From positions 166,620 through 230,619 of the forward strand of contig NZ_JMLQ01000009.1 in assembly GCF_000686025.1 (NCBI RefSeq): DNA of 64,000 bases, read 5' to 3'. Positions 10,433 through 21,845 of this stretch are shown here, in pieces. The notes under the pieces are model-generated. The model ran no database searches. It saw only the letters and a list, made by a program, of their open reading frames with translations, and was not told the DNA's origin. This DNA is from Rhodococcus sp. UNC23MFCrub1.1 (GTDB lineage Bacteria > Actinomycetota > Actinomycetes > Mycobacteriales > Mycobacteriaceae). Numbering within the stretch: position 1 is the stretch's first letter; each line of letters starts with the position of its first letter. The position numbers were made by a program, and so were the translations under genes.

Positions 10433-10650
10433 GGGCTATTCGTCCTCAATATCGGGTACGTGGGGCGTGAACCGAGCCCGTCCACACGGGGGGCGCAGTT
10501 CGATGCGAAGAGACCTCGTCGGTCTCCCGGCGGAACCATCGTAGGCGTCGAGCCTGACAGCGCGCTGTGAGGCACACCGGATGTTCCGCGCACGACACCG
10601 GGCGCCCGCCGGAGCGGACGCCCGATGTGGTCGGCGCGGCGGTGCGAGCG

Positions 10651-11448
10651 TCAGGACAGACGCAGCAGTCCGTAGTCGAACGCGTGGCGGCGATAGACGA
10701 CCGACGGCCGGTCGGACTCCTTGTCGTGGAACAGGAAGAAGTCGTGGCCCACGAGCTCCATCTCGTACAGGGCGTCGTCGACGGTCATCGGCACGGCCGG
10801 GTGTTCCTTGACGCGCACCACGGTGCCCGGGCCCTCGGTGGCGTGGTCGTCGACGGCGGGCGCCTCCTCGACGGGGGCAGTGACGGCCTCCTCGACGAGC
10901 GCGGCGGTCGCCTCGGCCACCGACACGGGCCGCTTCTCCCCGTAGTGGACCTTGCGGCGGTCCTTCGTCCGTCGGAGACGGCTCTCGAGCTTGGTGGTCG
11001 CCGACTCGAGGGCGGCGTAGAAACTGTCCGCGCAGGCCTCGGCACGCGCGACAGGCCCCTTGCCCCGCACGGTGATCTCGACTCGCTGGCAACTCTTGGA
11101 CTGACGACGGTTGCGTTCGTGGAACAGCTCGACGTCGAACAGATGGATGGTGGGATCGAAGCGCTCGAGGCGAGCGAGCTTCTCTGAGACGTACAGGCGG
11201 AAGTGGTCGGGTATCTCGACGTTGCGACCCTTGACCACGACCTCGGCGGCGGGTTCGGCGCTCGAGCTGTCGTCGGCCGGGACGGCACTGGGTGCATCGT
11301 CGAAGTAGACGGAATCCGCAGTGGTGTCGGTCGAGTCGAGGGCGGTGGAGTCGTTCTGCTCCGGACCATGGGCGTGAGCTTCGCGGGGATGCGCGTGCAC
11401 CCGGTGGGTGCTCGTGTGTGCAGTCGTCACTGGTGACGTTGTCGTCAT
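10651..11448 (-). CDS. hpf: Long-form ribosome hibernation promoting factor
   Basis: 265-residue factor expected to pair 70S ribosomes into inactive 100S dimers in slow growth. The N-terminal RNA-binding domain starts at VVVKGRNVEIPDHFRLYV and contains KLARLERFDP; the C-terminal dimerisation domain ends DRPSVVYRRHAFDYGLLRLS. A His-rich segment (about residues 10-30) precedes the fold. The ATG at 11448 has GGGAGG close by. It stands alone between comF and secA with a 236-bp upstream region that holds phased direct repeats. Confidence 0.9.
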   Translation of the reverse strand: MTTTSPVTTAHTSTHRVHAHPREAHAHGPEQNDSTALDSTDTTADSVYFDDAPSAVPADDSSSAEPAAEVVVKGRNVEIPDHFRLYVSEKLARLERFDPTIHLFDVELFHERNRRQSKSCQRVEITVRGKGPVARAEACADSFYAALESATTKLESRLRRTKDRRKVHYGEKRPVSVAEATAALVEEAVTAPVEEAPAVDDHATEGPGTVVRVKEHPAVPMTVDDALYEMELVGHDFFLFHDKESDRPSVVYRRHAFDYGLLRLS

Positions 11449-11620
11449 ACGTACCTCCCGATAGAGGCCGCGCCGAGATCGCTTCTGGCGCAGCGGAAGA
11501 ACGGTGACACCGGAGCGCGGACCGCCCGGCGCCTTCGGTGGTGAGGCATCACCTCCAGACCCGGTAGCGAGGATCGATCGTGGCCCTGACCGTAGTCGCT
11601 CCCCGGGTGGTCTGCCACTG

Positions 11621-11640
11621 TTCACGGGATATTCACGGGA
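11621..11640. promoter_or_regulatory. Phased direct repeat TTCACGGGA x2 upstream of hpf
   Basis: TTCACGGGA occurs at 11621-11629 and 11632-11640, 11 bp apart, so both copies face the same side of the helix. They lie about 175 bp upstream of the hpf start and about 45 bp beyond the end of comF. This fits a regulator site; the regulator is unknown. Confidence 0.35.
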
Positions 11641-11684
11641 CCTTTTCAGGCTCCCTTTCCGGCACCGGGACAGGCACTGCGACG

Positions 11685-12353
11685 TCAGCGCACGGCAGCG
11701 AGAACGAGCACCGCGTCGACACCGACACCGGACCGTCGCAGTGCCGCCACCGACTCCGCGGCGGTGGTTCCGGTGGTCACCACGTCGTCGACGAGCAGCA
11801 CCGGTCCGCGACCGACCGCGGCGATGCCCCCGCTCCGGACACGGACCCGCCCCCGCAGGTTGTCCGCACGCTCGTCGGCGGTGAGACCGACGGAGTCACG
11901 CACCTGCGCGTCCACCCGCAGCACCGACACGACGCGCACGTCCTCCGGTGCGAGCACCCGCGCGACACGGCGGCAGGTACGCAGGATCGGATCACCACCG
12001 CGCGCCCGTGCCGCGCGGCGTCGGGACGGGGCCGGGACCAGCACGAGGGGCGACAGCTCGGGTGGATCGATCTCCCCGGCGTCGCGCAGGCGCGTCACGG
12101 CGGCGGCGAGGGCGACCCCGAGCGGTGCCGCGAGATCCCGCCGACCGCGTTCCTTCATCGCCAGGATCGACGCACGGTGCGGGCCGGCGTACGGGCCGAG
12201 CGCCCAGCACGGCACCCCGGGATCGACACGCGGCCGCACCGACCCCGGCGCCGCGTCGAGCGCGCAGGCGCAGGCGGGGCACCACGAGGCGTCGACACGG
12301 GCGCAGCCGCCGCACTCGCGGGGCAGGATGAGGTCCAGCAGGGTCGTCGGCAC
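11685..12353 (-). CDS. ComF-family phosphoribosyltransferase-like protein
   Basis: 222-residue protein with an N-terminal cysteine cluster (CGGC, then CPAC) typical of the ComF zinc ribbon and a C-terminal phosphoribosyltransferase motif (LLVDDVVTTGTT). In naturally transformable bacteria ComFC helps DNA uptake; in actinomycetes the role is unproven. It starts with GTG, 42 bp downstream of lpqB, and is likely the last gene of the tmk-mtrAB-lpqB operon. Confidence 0.85.
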   Translation of the reverse strand: MPTTLLDLILPRECGGCARVDASWCPACACALDAAPGSVRPRVDPGVPCWALGPYAGPHRASILAMKERGRRDLAAPLGVALAAAVTRLRDAGEIDPPELSPLVLVPAPSRRRAARARGGDPILRTCRRVARVLAPEDVRVVSVLRVDAQVRDSVGLTADERADNLRGRVRVRSGGIAAVGRGPVLLVDDVVTTGTTAAESVAALRRSGVGVDAVLVLAAVR

Positions 12354-12395
12354 CGGGACACTGTGTCGCGGGGCTCCGACAGAGTTCGCCGCTCG

Positions 12396-14180
12396 TCAGC
12401 CCGGCAGGACGGGCACGGACTTCGTGCCGGTCAGGCCGGGCACCTCGCGCCAGTAGCGGTCACTCGCCGGGTCGCTGTCGTCGATCTGGAACACGGCGCG
12501 CGAATCGGCCACGTAGGTGCTCGACGCGGAGGCGTCGACGGACACGACGGGAGCGGTGAGGTTGCGGCTGGGCAGCCCGTCGAGACGTGAGCCGTCGACG
12601 GCCACCTGCACGATCGGGATGTCGGTCGCCGCTCGGGCCACGACCACCGTGTCGCCGGTGCTCCAGTCCAGGGACAGCGCCGCGCTCGCCAGACCGTTGG
12701 CCACCGCCTCGGGCTCGCGGAGTGCGTAGGTGCCGTCGGCGCGCCGCACCACCACCGCCACGTAGACGGCGCCGTCCACGATGAGAGCCGCTCGCACCCC
12801 GTCGCGGGAGAGCCGCAGTTCGGTGATCTGGCCGCCGAGCTCGGCGATGTCGGCGGAATCGACGTCCACCACCGACACCTGTCCGGTGGCCGGGTCGCGG
12901 ACAGCGCGCTTGACCACGGTGCCGTCCACGACGGCCCACACGGCGTCGCGGTCGGGACCCCAGGTGGGCCGGGTGATCGAGCCACCCTCCGCGACCGGGA
13001 AGGCGTTGCCGCCGTAGGAGCCGATGAGCAGCGCGTCGGGCGGCTGCGGCGCCGCACGACCGGTGTCCGACACGGCCGCCACGAGCGTTCCGTCGCTGGA
13101 CAACGAGATGGACCGCATGTTGTTGACGGTGCCGAAGTAGCCGGGAACCGGTGTCACGCCGTCGGTTCCGATGCGGACGAGCCCGCCGTTGCGCAGTGCG
13201 TGCAGGCCCACGTCGGCACCCGTCACCGCCAACGGATCGAATTCTGCGACCTCGGCGGTGGTCCAGCCGTCCGGATAGTTCGGGTCCAACGGCGCGCCGT
13301 CCGAGAGCAGGACGTAGGGACCCGACACCTCGGCCTCGGCCAGTGTCCAGATGATCTGCGCGGCAAGTAGTTCGCGGGTCGCGCGGTCCAGCGCACCGGC
13401 GCCCCGGAAGTCGATGCGGACACCGCCGAGACCGATGCCGACGGCCGAGGTACGCCCGTCGGCTTTCGTGATGGGACCGGCCGTGGTGACACCGTTGAAC
13501 ACGTTGCGCACCGCCGGCTCCAGCGACAGTCGCGGACCCGCCTGCAGCAGTGCCGTCAGGGTCTCTGTCATCCGGTCCTGCGTGGTGTTCACCCAACGCT
13601 GATCGGGCACCAGTTCGGTGCCGGTGGGATCGACGAAGTACAGCGACTTGCGCTGGTACGAGGTGAGGAACTGGGTGCGGTCCATGACGACTCCGGACGG
13701 CAGCTCGTCGATCCGCCACTCGCCGTCCTCGCGGGCCAGCGTCACCTGGGTCTCGAACGATCCCTGCTCGGCGCGGTACTGCCCACCCTGATCGAGCTGC
13801 CCCACCCGGTTGGCTCGGATCGTGTACTGCGCGGCGTCACTCGACCGGGAGTCCTCGAGGACGTCCACCTTGTCCACGACGATCGCGCTGGCGCCGTCGT
13901 TCCACTCCGAGGCGGCGTTCGCCGTCAGGAACTGACGTGCACCCGCGTGGTCGTCGGCCGGATCGGTGCTGGCCTTCACGAAGTCGCGGACCAGAAGATT
14001 GGGTTCACGACCGGCGGCGGGAACGGGTAGTTCCTGCTCGACGGGCCCGCGCGCGACGGTGCCGATGGCCTGCGGCGCTGACGACGCGGGCAACGACGCG
14101 CATCCGGACGCGACGAGCGCGAGCGCGGCCACGCACGCCACGAGGGCGGCTCGTCGCCGCGGCACGGTGCGGTCTCTCAC
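12396..14180 (-). CDS. lpqB: Lipoprotein LpqB, MtrB partner
   Basis: 594-residue lipoprotein with a basic, hydrophobic signal and lipobox LVASGC near residues 22-27, so it is anchored outside the membrane. A GerMN-like domain in the first half is followed by a WD40-like beta-propeller region (roughly residues 330-590). In mycobacteria LpqB modulates the MtrAB system and cell-wall homeostasis. The start overlaps the mtrB stop by 4 bp (ATGA), showing translational coupling. Confidence 0.92.
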   Translation of the reverse strand: MRDRTVPRRRAALVACVAALALVASGCASLPASSAPQAIGTVARGPVEQELPVPAAGREPNLLVRDFVKASTDPADDHAGARQFLTANAASEWNDGASAIVVDKVDVLEDSRSSDAAQYTIRANRVGQLDQGGQYRAEQGSFETQVTLAREDGEWRIDELPSGVVMDRTQFLTSYQRKSLYFVDPTGTELVPDQRWVNTTQDRMTETLTALLQAGPRLSLEPAVRNVFNGVTTAGPITKADGRTSAVGIGLGGVRIDFRGAGALDRATRELLAAQIIWTLAEAEVSGPYVLLSDGAPLDPNYPDGWTTAEVAEFDPLAVTGADVGLHALRNGGLVRIGTDGVTPVPGYFGTVNNMRSISLSSDGTLVAAVSDTGRAAPQPPDALLIGSYGGNAFPVAEGGSITRPTWGPDRDAVWAVVDGTVVKRAVRDPATGQVSVVDVDSADIAELGGQITELRLSRDGVRAALIVDGAVYVAVVVRRADGTYALREPEAVANGLASAALSLDWSTGDTVVVARAATDIPIVQVAVDGSRLDGLPSRNLTAPVVSVDASASSTYVADSRAVFQIDDSDPASDRYWREVPGLTGTKSVPVLPG

Positions 14181-15862
14181 GGTCGCTGCTCCCCCGCCGT
14201 GGCGCCGACACTCGTCGGGCGCGCCGCCGGAAGCGGCTGTCCCTGTGCGTACCTGCGGCCCGCGGGTCGCAGCGGCAGGGGGCTGGACACGACCTTGCGA
14301 CCACGCACGCGCGGCAGCGTGAAGCGGAACCAGGCGCCCTGGCCCGGTTCGCCCCAGGCCTCGAGCTTGCCGTCGTGCAGGCGGGCGTCCTCGAGACTGA
14401 TGGCGAGCCCCAGGCCCGTACCGCCCGAACGTCGCACGCGGGACGGATCCGACCGCCAGAAGCGGTTGAACACGAGCTTCTCCTCACCGGGGCGCAGTCC
14501 CACACCCTGGTCCCGCACGACGAAGGCGGCGGCGTCGTCGTCCGCGCGCAGGCGCAGCAGGACGGGCTTGCCCTCCCCGTGGTCGAGAGCGTTCGCCAAC
14601 AGGTTGCGCAGCACGCGTTCGACACGGCGCGGATCCACCTCGGCGTTGACCGGCTCGTCGGGCATGTCGACGATCAGCTCGGTGCCCGTCTCGCGGGCGA
14701 GGTGCCGCACGGTGGACACCGCGGCGCGGGCGCACATACGGAGATCGAGTTGCTCGGACGCCAGTTCGGCGACGCCCGCGTCGTGGCGGGAGATCTCGAG
14801 CAGATCGTTGAGCAGTGTCTCGAAACGGTCCAGCTCGGCGACCAGCAACTCGGACGAGCGCTTGAGCAGCGGATCGAGACTCTCACTGGCGTCGTGGATG
14901 AGCTCGGCGGCCATGCGGACGGTGGTGAGCGGCGTCCGCAGCTCGTGCGAGACGTCGGACGTGAACTGGCGCTGCAGGTTTCCGAACTCCTCGAGCTGGG
15001 TGATCTGCTTCGACAGGCTCTCGGCCATCTCGTTGAACGACATGGCGAGCCGGGCGATGTCGTCCTCGCCGCGCACCGGCATCCGTTCCTTGAGCCGGCC
15101 GTCCGCGAAGCGCACCGCGATGCGCGACGCCGATCTGATGGGGACCACCACCTGCCGGGCGACCAGCATCGAGATGGCCGCGAGCAGCACCAGCAGGACC
15201 GCACCGCCGATGAGCAGGGTTCCGCGGACGAGGGCGAGGCTGCGATCCTCTCCCGCGAGGGGGAACACCAGGTACAGCTCGAGGGTGGAGAGGTCCGACG
15301 CGGTGGGACTGCCGACGATGAGGGCCGGACCCGAGTAGCCGTCCGGTTCCGACACGGTCGCGTACTGGTAGCTCACCTGGCCGGCCTGGACGAACGAGCG
15401 CAACGTCTGCGGGATCTGGTCGGCGGGACCGGTGAACAGCTCGTCGCGGGCTCCGTCGCCGGGGACGATGAGCACGGGGTCGAACGTGCCGGCGGACGTG
15501 CTGTCCGCGCCGCTCTCGGTGTCCCGGCTCGTCAGACCGGACCGAGCGAGCTCCAGACGGTTCGAGATCGACGTCGAGTCGTCGCCCGCCAACTGGCTCT
15601 CGACGGACGCACGCGCGCGATCGAGCTCCTTCGTGGCGGCGTCGATCTTGGTGTCGAGAAGTCGATCCGTGATCTGACTCGTGAGCACGACGCCGAGGAT
15701 CGTGATCACGATGAGGGAGAGCGTCAGCGTGGACACGACGACGCGCAACTGCAGCGACCGACGCCACGCGTGACCGGCGGCAGCCCACATGGACCGGGAC
15801 CATCGCACCAGAGGCGAGAAGGTTCCGTTGATGCGTCGACGGGAGCGGGACGTGAAGATCAC
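14177..15862 (-). CDS. mtrB: Sensor histidine kinase MtrB
   Basis: 561-residue membrane sensor of the MtrAB pair controlling cell-wall and division genes. A first membrane segment (about residues 38-58, [20 protein letters not shown]) and a second near residue 215 flank the extracytoplasmic domain. HAMP, the phospho-acceptor box ([14 protein letters not shown]) and ATPase N, G1 ([10 protein letters not shown]) and G2 (GGTGLGLAI) boxes follow. I chose the GTG at 15862 because [10 protein letters not shown] matches the family start; a longer frame would overlap mtrA by 29 bp. It is 28 bp downstream of mtrA. Confidence 0.93.
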   Translation of the reverse strand: MIFTSRSRRRINGTFSPLVRWSRSMWAAAGHAWRRSLQLRVVVSTLTLSLIVITILGVVLTSQITDRLLDTKIDAATKELDRARASVESQLAGDDSTSISNRLELARSGLTSRDTESGADSTSAGTFDPVLIVPGDGARDELFTGPADQIPQTLRSFVQAGQVSYQYATVSEPDGYSGPALIVGSPTASDLSTLELYLVFPLAGEDRSLALVRGTLLIGGAVLLVLLAAISMLVARQVVVPIRSASRIAVRFADGRLKERMPVRGEDDIARLAMSFNEMAESLSKQITQLEEFGNLQRQFTSDVSHELRTPLTTVRMAAELIHDASESLDPLLKRSSELLVAELDRFETLLNDLLEISRHDAGVAELASEQLDLRMCARAAVSTVRHLARETGTELIVDMPDEPVNAEVDPRRVERVLRNLLANALDHGEGKPVLLRLRADDDAAAFVVRDQGVGLRPGEEKLVFNRFWRSDPSRVRRSGGTGLGLAISLEDARLHDGKLEAWGEPGQGAWFRFTLPRVRGRKVVSSPLPLRPAGRRYAQGQPLPAARPTSVGATAGEQRP

Positions 15863-15890
15863 CGACCGTCCCGCAGTCGATCGGCTCCGA

Positions 15891-16568
15891 TCACGGCGGG
15901 CCGGCCTTGTACCCAACACCGCGCACGGTGAGAACCACCTCGGGGTTCTCCGGATCCGTCTCCACCTTGGCGCGCAGTCGCTGGACGTGCACGTTCACGA
16001 GGCGGGTGTCGGCGGCGTGCCGGTATCCCCACACCTGTTCGAGCAGCACCTCGCGGGTGAAGACCTGTCGAGGCTTGCGGGCCAGCGCCACCAACAGGTC
16101 GAACTCGAGCGGCGTCAGCGAGATGAGCGAGCCGTCGCGGGTGACCTTGTGCGCCGGAACATCGATGACGACGTCGCCGATCGACAGGAGCTCGGCCGGC
16201 TCCTCCTCGGTGCGTCGCAAGCGCGCGCGGACGCGGGCCACGAGCTCCTTCGGCTTGAAGGGCTTCATGATGTAGTCGTCGGCGCCGGACTCGAGTCCCA
16301 GCACGACGTCGACCGTGTCGGTCTTGGCGGTGAGCATCACGATCGGCACACCGGAGTCCGCCCGCAGCACGCGGCAGACGTCGATGCCGTTCATACCGGG
16401 GAGCATCAGGTCGAGCAGCACCAGATCCGGACGGTTCTCCCGGACGGCGGACAGCGCCTGGGTGCCGTCTCCCACCACGAACGGCTCGAATCCCTCACCG
16501 CGCAACACGATGGTGAGCATCTCGGCAAGAGCCGTATCGTCGTCGACGACCAGAATTCGTGGCTTCAT
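15891..16568 (-). CDS. mtrA: DNA-binding response regulator MtrA
   Basis: 225-residue OmpR/PhoB-type regulator. The receiver has the acidic pocket (VDDD), the phosphorylated Asp53 (LLDLMLPG) and the conserved Lys in MKPFKPKEL. The C-terminal winged helix contains [13 protein letters not shown] and RLRAKVE. MtrA is essential in M. tuberculosis and binds targets that include dnaA and rpfB. Gene spacing (5 bp after tmk, 28 bp before mtrB) shows one operon. Confidence 0.97.
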   Translation of the reverse strand: MKPRILVVDDDTALAEMLTIVLRGEGFEPFVVGDGTQALSAVRENRPDLVLLDLMLPGMNGIDVCRVLRADSGVPIVMLTAKTDTVDVVLGLESGADDYIMKPFKPKELVARVRARLRRTEEEPAELLSIGDVVIDVPAHKVTRDGSLISLTPLEFDLLVALARKPRQVFTREVLLEQVWGYRHAADTRLVNVHVQRLRAKVETDPENPEVVLTVRGVGYKAGPP

Positions 16569-16573
16569 GACGA

Positions 16574-17257
16574 CTATCGTGTCATCCCGTCGTACTCCGC
16601 AGTCTGATTGAGAAGTTCGGCGGCGAGTCTCGTCACGTCGACCTGCTCACCGTCCGCCTGCGCGCCGTTCACGACGAACCACGGCGACATCCACGACGAG
16701 GCCGCGAGTCCCGCGTAGACCGCCGCGGTACGGGCCTGGAGACCACCGTCGCGCTCGTACGCGTCGCGGGCCCGCGACGGATCATCCTGCTCCCGACCAC
16801 GTGCGCGATGCTCCGCGACCTCGACCGGAACGTCGAGGAGGATCTGGGCGGAGGGACGCGGCAGGACGAGGCGGTCGAACTCGAGCGCGCGCACCCACTC
16901 GACCATCGCACCGTCCGCGTCCTGGTGGACCCGCGCGGCGGAGTACGCCGCGTTGGACGCGACGTAGCGATCGAGCAGAACGACGTCGTGCCGGTGCAGC
17001 ATCCGACGGAGATCGGACACCGCACCGGCACGATCGAGGGCGAACAGCACTGCCATCGAGTTCACCCCGGCGGCGAGATCGCCGTGCTCACCGGCCAGCG
17101 CCTCGGCGGCCAGGTCGGCGTGGATCGACTCCCCGTAGCGGGGGAAGCCGACGCGGACGGCGTCCACCCCGGCGGCCTCCCACGCGTGCGTGAGGCGGGA
17201 CGAGAGCGTGAACTTGCCTGCTCCGTCGACGCCCTCGATCGCGATGAGAGTGCCCAT
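16574..17257 (-). CDS. tmk: Thymidylate kinase
   Basis: 227-residue kinase making dTDP from dTMP. The P-loop reads GVDGAGKFT, with Phe where most families have Ser or Arg; the M. tuberculosis enzyme also departs here (GKRT). DRY (LLDRYVASNAAY) and a lid with REQDDPSRAR are visible. The ATG at 17257 follows GGAGTGGAG; a longer in-frame extension upstream has no family support. It is the first gene of the tmk-mtrA-mtrB-lpqB-comF run, 40 bp after sahH. Confidence 0.92.
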   Translation of the reverse strand: MGTLIAIEGVDGAGKFTLSSRLTHAWEAAGVDAVRVGFPRYGESIHADLAAEALAGEHGDLAAGVNSMAVLFALDRAGAVSDLRRMLHRHDVVLLDRYVASNAAYSAARVHQDADGAMVEWVRALEFDRLVLPRPSAQILLDVPVEVAEHRARGREQDDPSRARDAYERDGGLQARTAAVYAGLAASSWMSPWFVVNGAQADGEQVDVTRLAAELLNQTAEYDGMTR

Positions 17258-17297
17258 CGACTCCACTCCTGCCTGTCGAGTCCTACGGGACCGAGTG

Positions 17298-18809
<1,512 letters not shown>

Positions 18810-18902
18810 TGTGTGATGCCACTCCTGTCGGCTGATGATCGGCTTTCAGGCTATCGGCTCACGGCTGCCCGCGGGTGGGTCGGGGCCACGACGTGTCCGG
18901 TT

Positions 18903-18922
18903 CCGTCGTCTCGCGCCGACGG
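18903..18922. terminator. Candidate terminator hairpin after alkB
   Basis: Stem CCGTCG/CGACGG with an 8-base loop, starting 1 bp after the alkB stop (18924-18926) and upstream of sahH. No T-tract. It would separate alkB from sahH transcription. Confidence 0.45.
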
Positions 18923-18923
18923 G

Positions 18924-20084
18924 TCAGGCGGCGGCGGCGCGTTCGGGAACGGTCGCCCAGCGCCGTTCCAGTCGAGCGCGGGCGCTCGGCTGCAGGTTCG
19001 CGCGGGTGACGTCGCCGTCGTAGTGCGCGACGACCCTGGGGTCCATCACGCGACGCCACAGGGGCGGGACGGCCGCGAGGACGACCATCGTCGCGTAGCC
19101 GGCCGGCAGTTGCGGCGCCTCGTCGAAGGTGCGCAACGTCTGGAACCGGCGGCCCGGGTTCGCATGATGGTCGCTGTGCCGCTGCAGGTGGTACAGGAAG
19201 ATGTTGGTGACGATCCGATCGCTGTTCCAGCTGTGCCGCGGCGCGCACCGCTCGTACCGGCCCGTGGGTGTCCGTCCCCGGAGCAGCCCGTAGTGCTCGA
19301 TGTAGTTGACGGACTCGAGGGTCATCACGCCGACCACCGCCTGGAGCACGAGGAACGGCAGGATGCCGACGCCGAAGACGGCGACCAGGACACCGAAGAG
19401 TGCAGCGGACATCGCCCACGCGTTGAGCACGTTGTTGCGGATCGTCCACACGCCGCTGCCCTTGCGCTCGAGACGCTGCTTCTCCAGCTTCCAGGAGGAC
19501 ACGAGGCCGCCGCTGACACTGCGGGACAGGAACCGGTAGAGGGACTCGCCCATGCGCGCGCTGGCCGGGTCGGCGGGCGTCGCGACACGCGCGTGGTGTC
19601 CGCGGTTGTGTTCGACGTGGAAATGGCCGTACAGGCTCTGCGCCAGAGCGATCTTGGCCAGCCAGCGCTCGGTGCTCTCCACCCGATGACCGAGCTCGTG
19701 CGCCGCGTTGATCCCGATGCCGGCGACGAGACCGACACTGACCGCGTACCCGATCTTGTCGACGGCGGACAGGGTGCCGAAGGTGACTAGATAGCACGCG
19801 ACACCGAGCCCCGCGTACTGCACCGGAAGGAACAGGAACGTGCACCACCGGTAGAAACGGTCGTGCTGCAGGTCCTGCACCTGCGCGTCGGACGGATTGT
19901 TGCCGTCCTCCCCCGCCAACGCGTCGACCACGGGGATGACCAGGAAGAACAGCATCGCGCCGCTCCACCAGAAGGCCGACACCCCCGTGTGCAGAACCAG
20001 TTGAGACGGCAGCAGTGCCGAGGCGGGCGCCAGCATTCCCAGTAGCCAGAGCAGCTTCTTCGGGTCGTGCCACCGCCGCGCCAT
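18924..20084 (-). CDS. alkB: Alkane 1-monooxygenase (AlkB-type)
   Basis: 386-residue membrane di-iron hydroxylase that oxidises n-alkanes at the terminal carbon using electrons from rubredoxin. The histidine boxes are all there: HELGH, HNRGHH and LQRHSDHH, with NYIEHYGL between them. About six membrane segments can be seen. The ATG has GAGGAGTTGAC. In M. tuberculosis and many Rhodococcus strains alkB is followed by two rubredoxin genes and a TetR gene; here the next gene is sahH. A rubredoxin must therefore come from elsewhere. Confidence 0.93.
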   Translation of the reverse strand: MARRWHDPKKLLWLLGMLAPASALLPSQLVLHTGVSAFWWSGAMLFFLVIPVVDALAGEDGNNPSDAQVQDLQHDRFYRWCTFLFLPVQYAGLGVACYLVTFGTLSAVDKIGYAVSVGLVAGIGINAAHELGHRVESTERWLAKIALAQSLYGHFHVEHNRGHHARVATPADPASARMGESLYRFLSRSVSGGLVSSWKLEKQRLERKGSGVWTIRNNVLNAWAMSAALFGVLVAVFGVGILPFLVLQAVVGVMTLESVNYIEHYGLLRGRTPTGRYERCAPRHSWNSDRIVTNIFLYHLQRHSDHHANPGRRFQTLRTFDEAPQLPAGYATMVVLAAVPPLWRRVMDPRVVAHYDGDVTRANLQPSARARLERRWATVPERAAAA

Positions 20085-20094
20085 ACGTCAACTC

Positions 20095-20169
20095 CTCGAC
20101 ATCGAGTGGACTCCGTGGCGGACTCGTGTCCACCGCAGAAACAAACTTCCGGTCTCGAATTCGAGTGTA
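20095..20169 (-). promoter_or_regulatory. alkB promoter region with two CTCGA-N2-TCGAG palindromes
   Basis: CTCGACATCGAG (20095-20106) covers the ribosome-site region and CTCGAATTCGAG (20154-20165) lies next to a -10-like TACACT (20169-20164 on the minus strand). Half-sites are identical and the centres are 59 bp apart. The arrangement fits a repressor operator pair. No good -35 was found. Confidence 0.4.
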
Positions 20170-20239
20170 GAGCAAGTAGCGCGACGGTCCGCCGATCCGA
20201 ATGGTGAGATCGGTCCGTTATCGGCGCGAAATATGGTGA

Positions 20240-21742
20240 CTAGTGAGTGTCGTCCGCATGCTGCCGGGCTCCGAGCACCGAATGGCGGCGGCTGTAGCCG
20301 AAGTACACCACGACTCCGAGCGCCATCCAGACGACGAACCGCAGCCACGTCTCCACCGACAGGTTCAGCATCAGCCACACGCAGGCCAGCACGGCGAGGA
20401 TCGGCACCAGCGGAACCAGGGGGACGCGGAAGCCGCGCTTCAGGTCGGGACGGGTTCGACGCAGGACGACGACACCGATGGAGACCAGGACGAAGGCGAA
20501 CAGGGTGCCGATGTTGACCATCTCCTCGAGCGTCCCGATGGGGAAGAACGCCGCGAGAAGGCCGACCACGATGCCGACGAGCACGGTGATGCGCACCGGG
20601 GTGCCACGGCTCCCCGTCTTCGCGAGACGACGCGGCATCAGACCGTCGCGCGACATCGCGAAGAGCACGCGCGACTGTCCCAGCATGAGCACCATGACCA
20701 CGGTCGTGAGTCCGGCCAGCGCACCGAAGGAGATCACCTTCGACGCCCAGGTGATGCCGTTCAGTTCGAACGCCGTGGCCAGGGTCGCGCCCTCGCCACC
20801 GAGTTCGGTGTACTTCACCATTCCGGTCAGCACCAGGGTGACCGCGACGTACAGGATCGTGACGATCAGGAGCGATCCCAGGATTCCGCGCGGCAGGGCC
20901 TTCTGCGGATCGGACGCCTCCTCGGCCGTGGTGGCCACCACGTCGAAGCCGATGAACGCGAAGAACACGAGACTCGCGGCGGCCAGGAGTCCGTACCAGC
21001 CGAAGTTGCTGCCCTCGGCGCCGGTGACGAAGGAGAACAGCGACTGGGTGAGGCCCGACTCCTTCTCGGCGGGGACGGCGGGCGGGATGTAGGGCGAGTA
21101 GTTCGCCGCCTTGATGTAGAACGCTCCGACCACGACGATGAGCAGCACGACGCCCACCTTGATCGCGGTGATGACGAGGGAGACGCGCGAGGAGATCTTC
21201 ACACCCGTCGCGAGCAGGACGGTGAGCACCGCGACGATGACCAGGGCACCCCAGTCGACGTCGAGTCCGCCGACGGACACCACGGGCGACGACGTCCCGA
21301 GCACCTCACCGAGGTACAGGGACCAGCCCTTCGCCACGACGGCCGACGCGAGCGCGAACTCCAGGATCAGGTCCCAGCCGATGATCCACGCGACGAACTC
21401 GCCGAAAGTGGCGTACGAGAACGTGTACGCGCTGCCCGCGACCGGCACCGTCGAGGCGAACTCGGCGTAGCAGAGCGCGGCGAGTCCGCACGCGATCGCG
21501 GCGAACACGAAGGCGAGCGAGACGGACGGGCCCGCGACGTTCCCGGCGGTGCGCGCCGTCAGGGTGAAGATGCCCGCACCCACGGCGACCGCGACACCGA
21601 AGACGGTGAGATCCCACGATGACAGGCTCTTGCGAAGTTTCGTGTCCGGCTCGTCCGTGTCGCGCATCGACTGCTCGATGGACTTCGTTCTGCGCAGACC
21701 GGTGTTGCGCGAACCGGGTGCGTCCTTGCCGTCGATGGTCAC
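20240..21742 (-). CDS. APC-family amino-acid permease
   Basis: 500-residue transporter with about 12 membrane segments of the amino acid-polyamine-organocation superfamily, similar in look to cationic amino-acid permeases (Rv3253c position). The first segment has the superfamily signature GVAVAVGAGIFTLTARTAGNVAGPS, with substrate-backbone-binding glycines. A hydrophilic N-terminus of about 40 residues precedes it. TGAGGAG precedes the ATG. The substrate cannot be told from sequence. It is 103 bp downstream of manA. Confidence 0.85.
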   Translation of the reverse strand: MTIDGKDAPGSRNTGLRRTKSIEQSMRDTDEPDTKLRKSLSSWDLTVFGVAVAVGAGIFTLTARTAGNVAGPSVSLAFVFAAIACGLAALCYAEFASTVPVAGSAYTFSYATFGEFVAWIIGWDLILEFALASAVVAKGWSLYLGEVLGTSSPVVSVGGLDVDWGALVIVAVLTVLLATGVKISSRVSLVITAIKVGVVLLIVVVGAFYIKAANYSPYIPPAVPAEKESGLTQSLFSFVTGAEGSNFGWYGLLAAASLVFFAFIGFDVVATTAEEASDPQKALPRGILGSLLIVTILYVAVTLVLTGMVKYTELGGEGATLATAFELNGITWASKVISFGALAGLTTVVMVLMLGQSRVLFAMSRDGLMPRRLAKTGSRGTPVRITVLVGIVVGLLAAFFPIGTLEEMVNIGTLFAFVLVSIGVVVLRRTRPDLKRGFRVPLVPLVPILAVLACVWLMLNLSVETWLRFVVWMALGVVVYFGYSRRHSVLGARQHADDTH

Positions 21743-21845
21743 CGTCGAAACTCCTCACGTCCTCCGGGCGGCCGTCGACCGCCCGAGGTCATCGTCACAC
21801 GAACAGTGAACTCGGCGGGACGTATCCGCCAGCGTGTCGGGGCCG

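Noticed and set aside
8084..10570. 828-residue plus-strand open frame antisense to secA
   Set aside because: Composition (Val, Leu, Arg, Asp, His rich) reflects reversed SecA codons; no motif, no ribosome site.
15863..15919. Longer MtrB start overlapping mtrA
   Set aside because: The extra 19 residues do not resemble other MtrB N-termini; the GTG at 15862 matches the family.
18810..18923. SAH riboswitch upstream of sahH
   Set aside because: The leader lacks the conserved core I could recall; only a terminator-like hairpin for alkB is seen.
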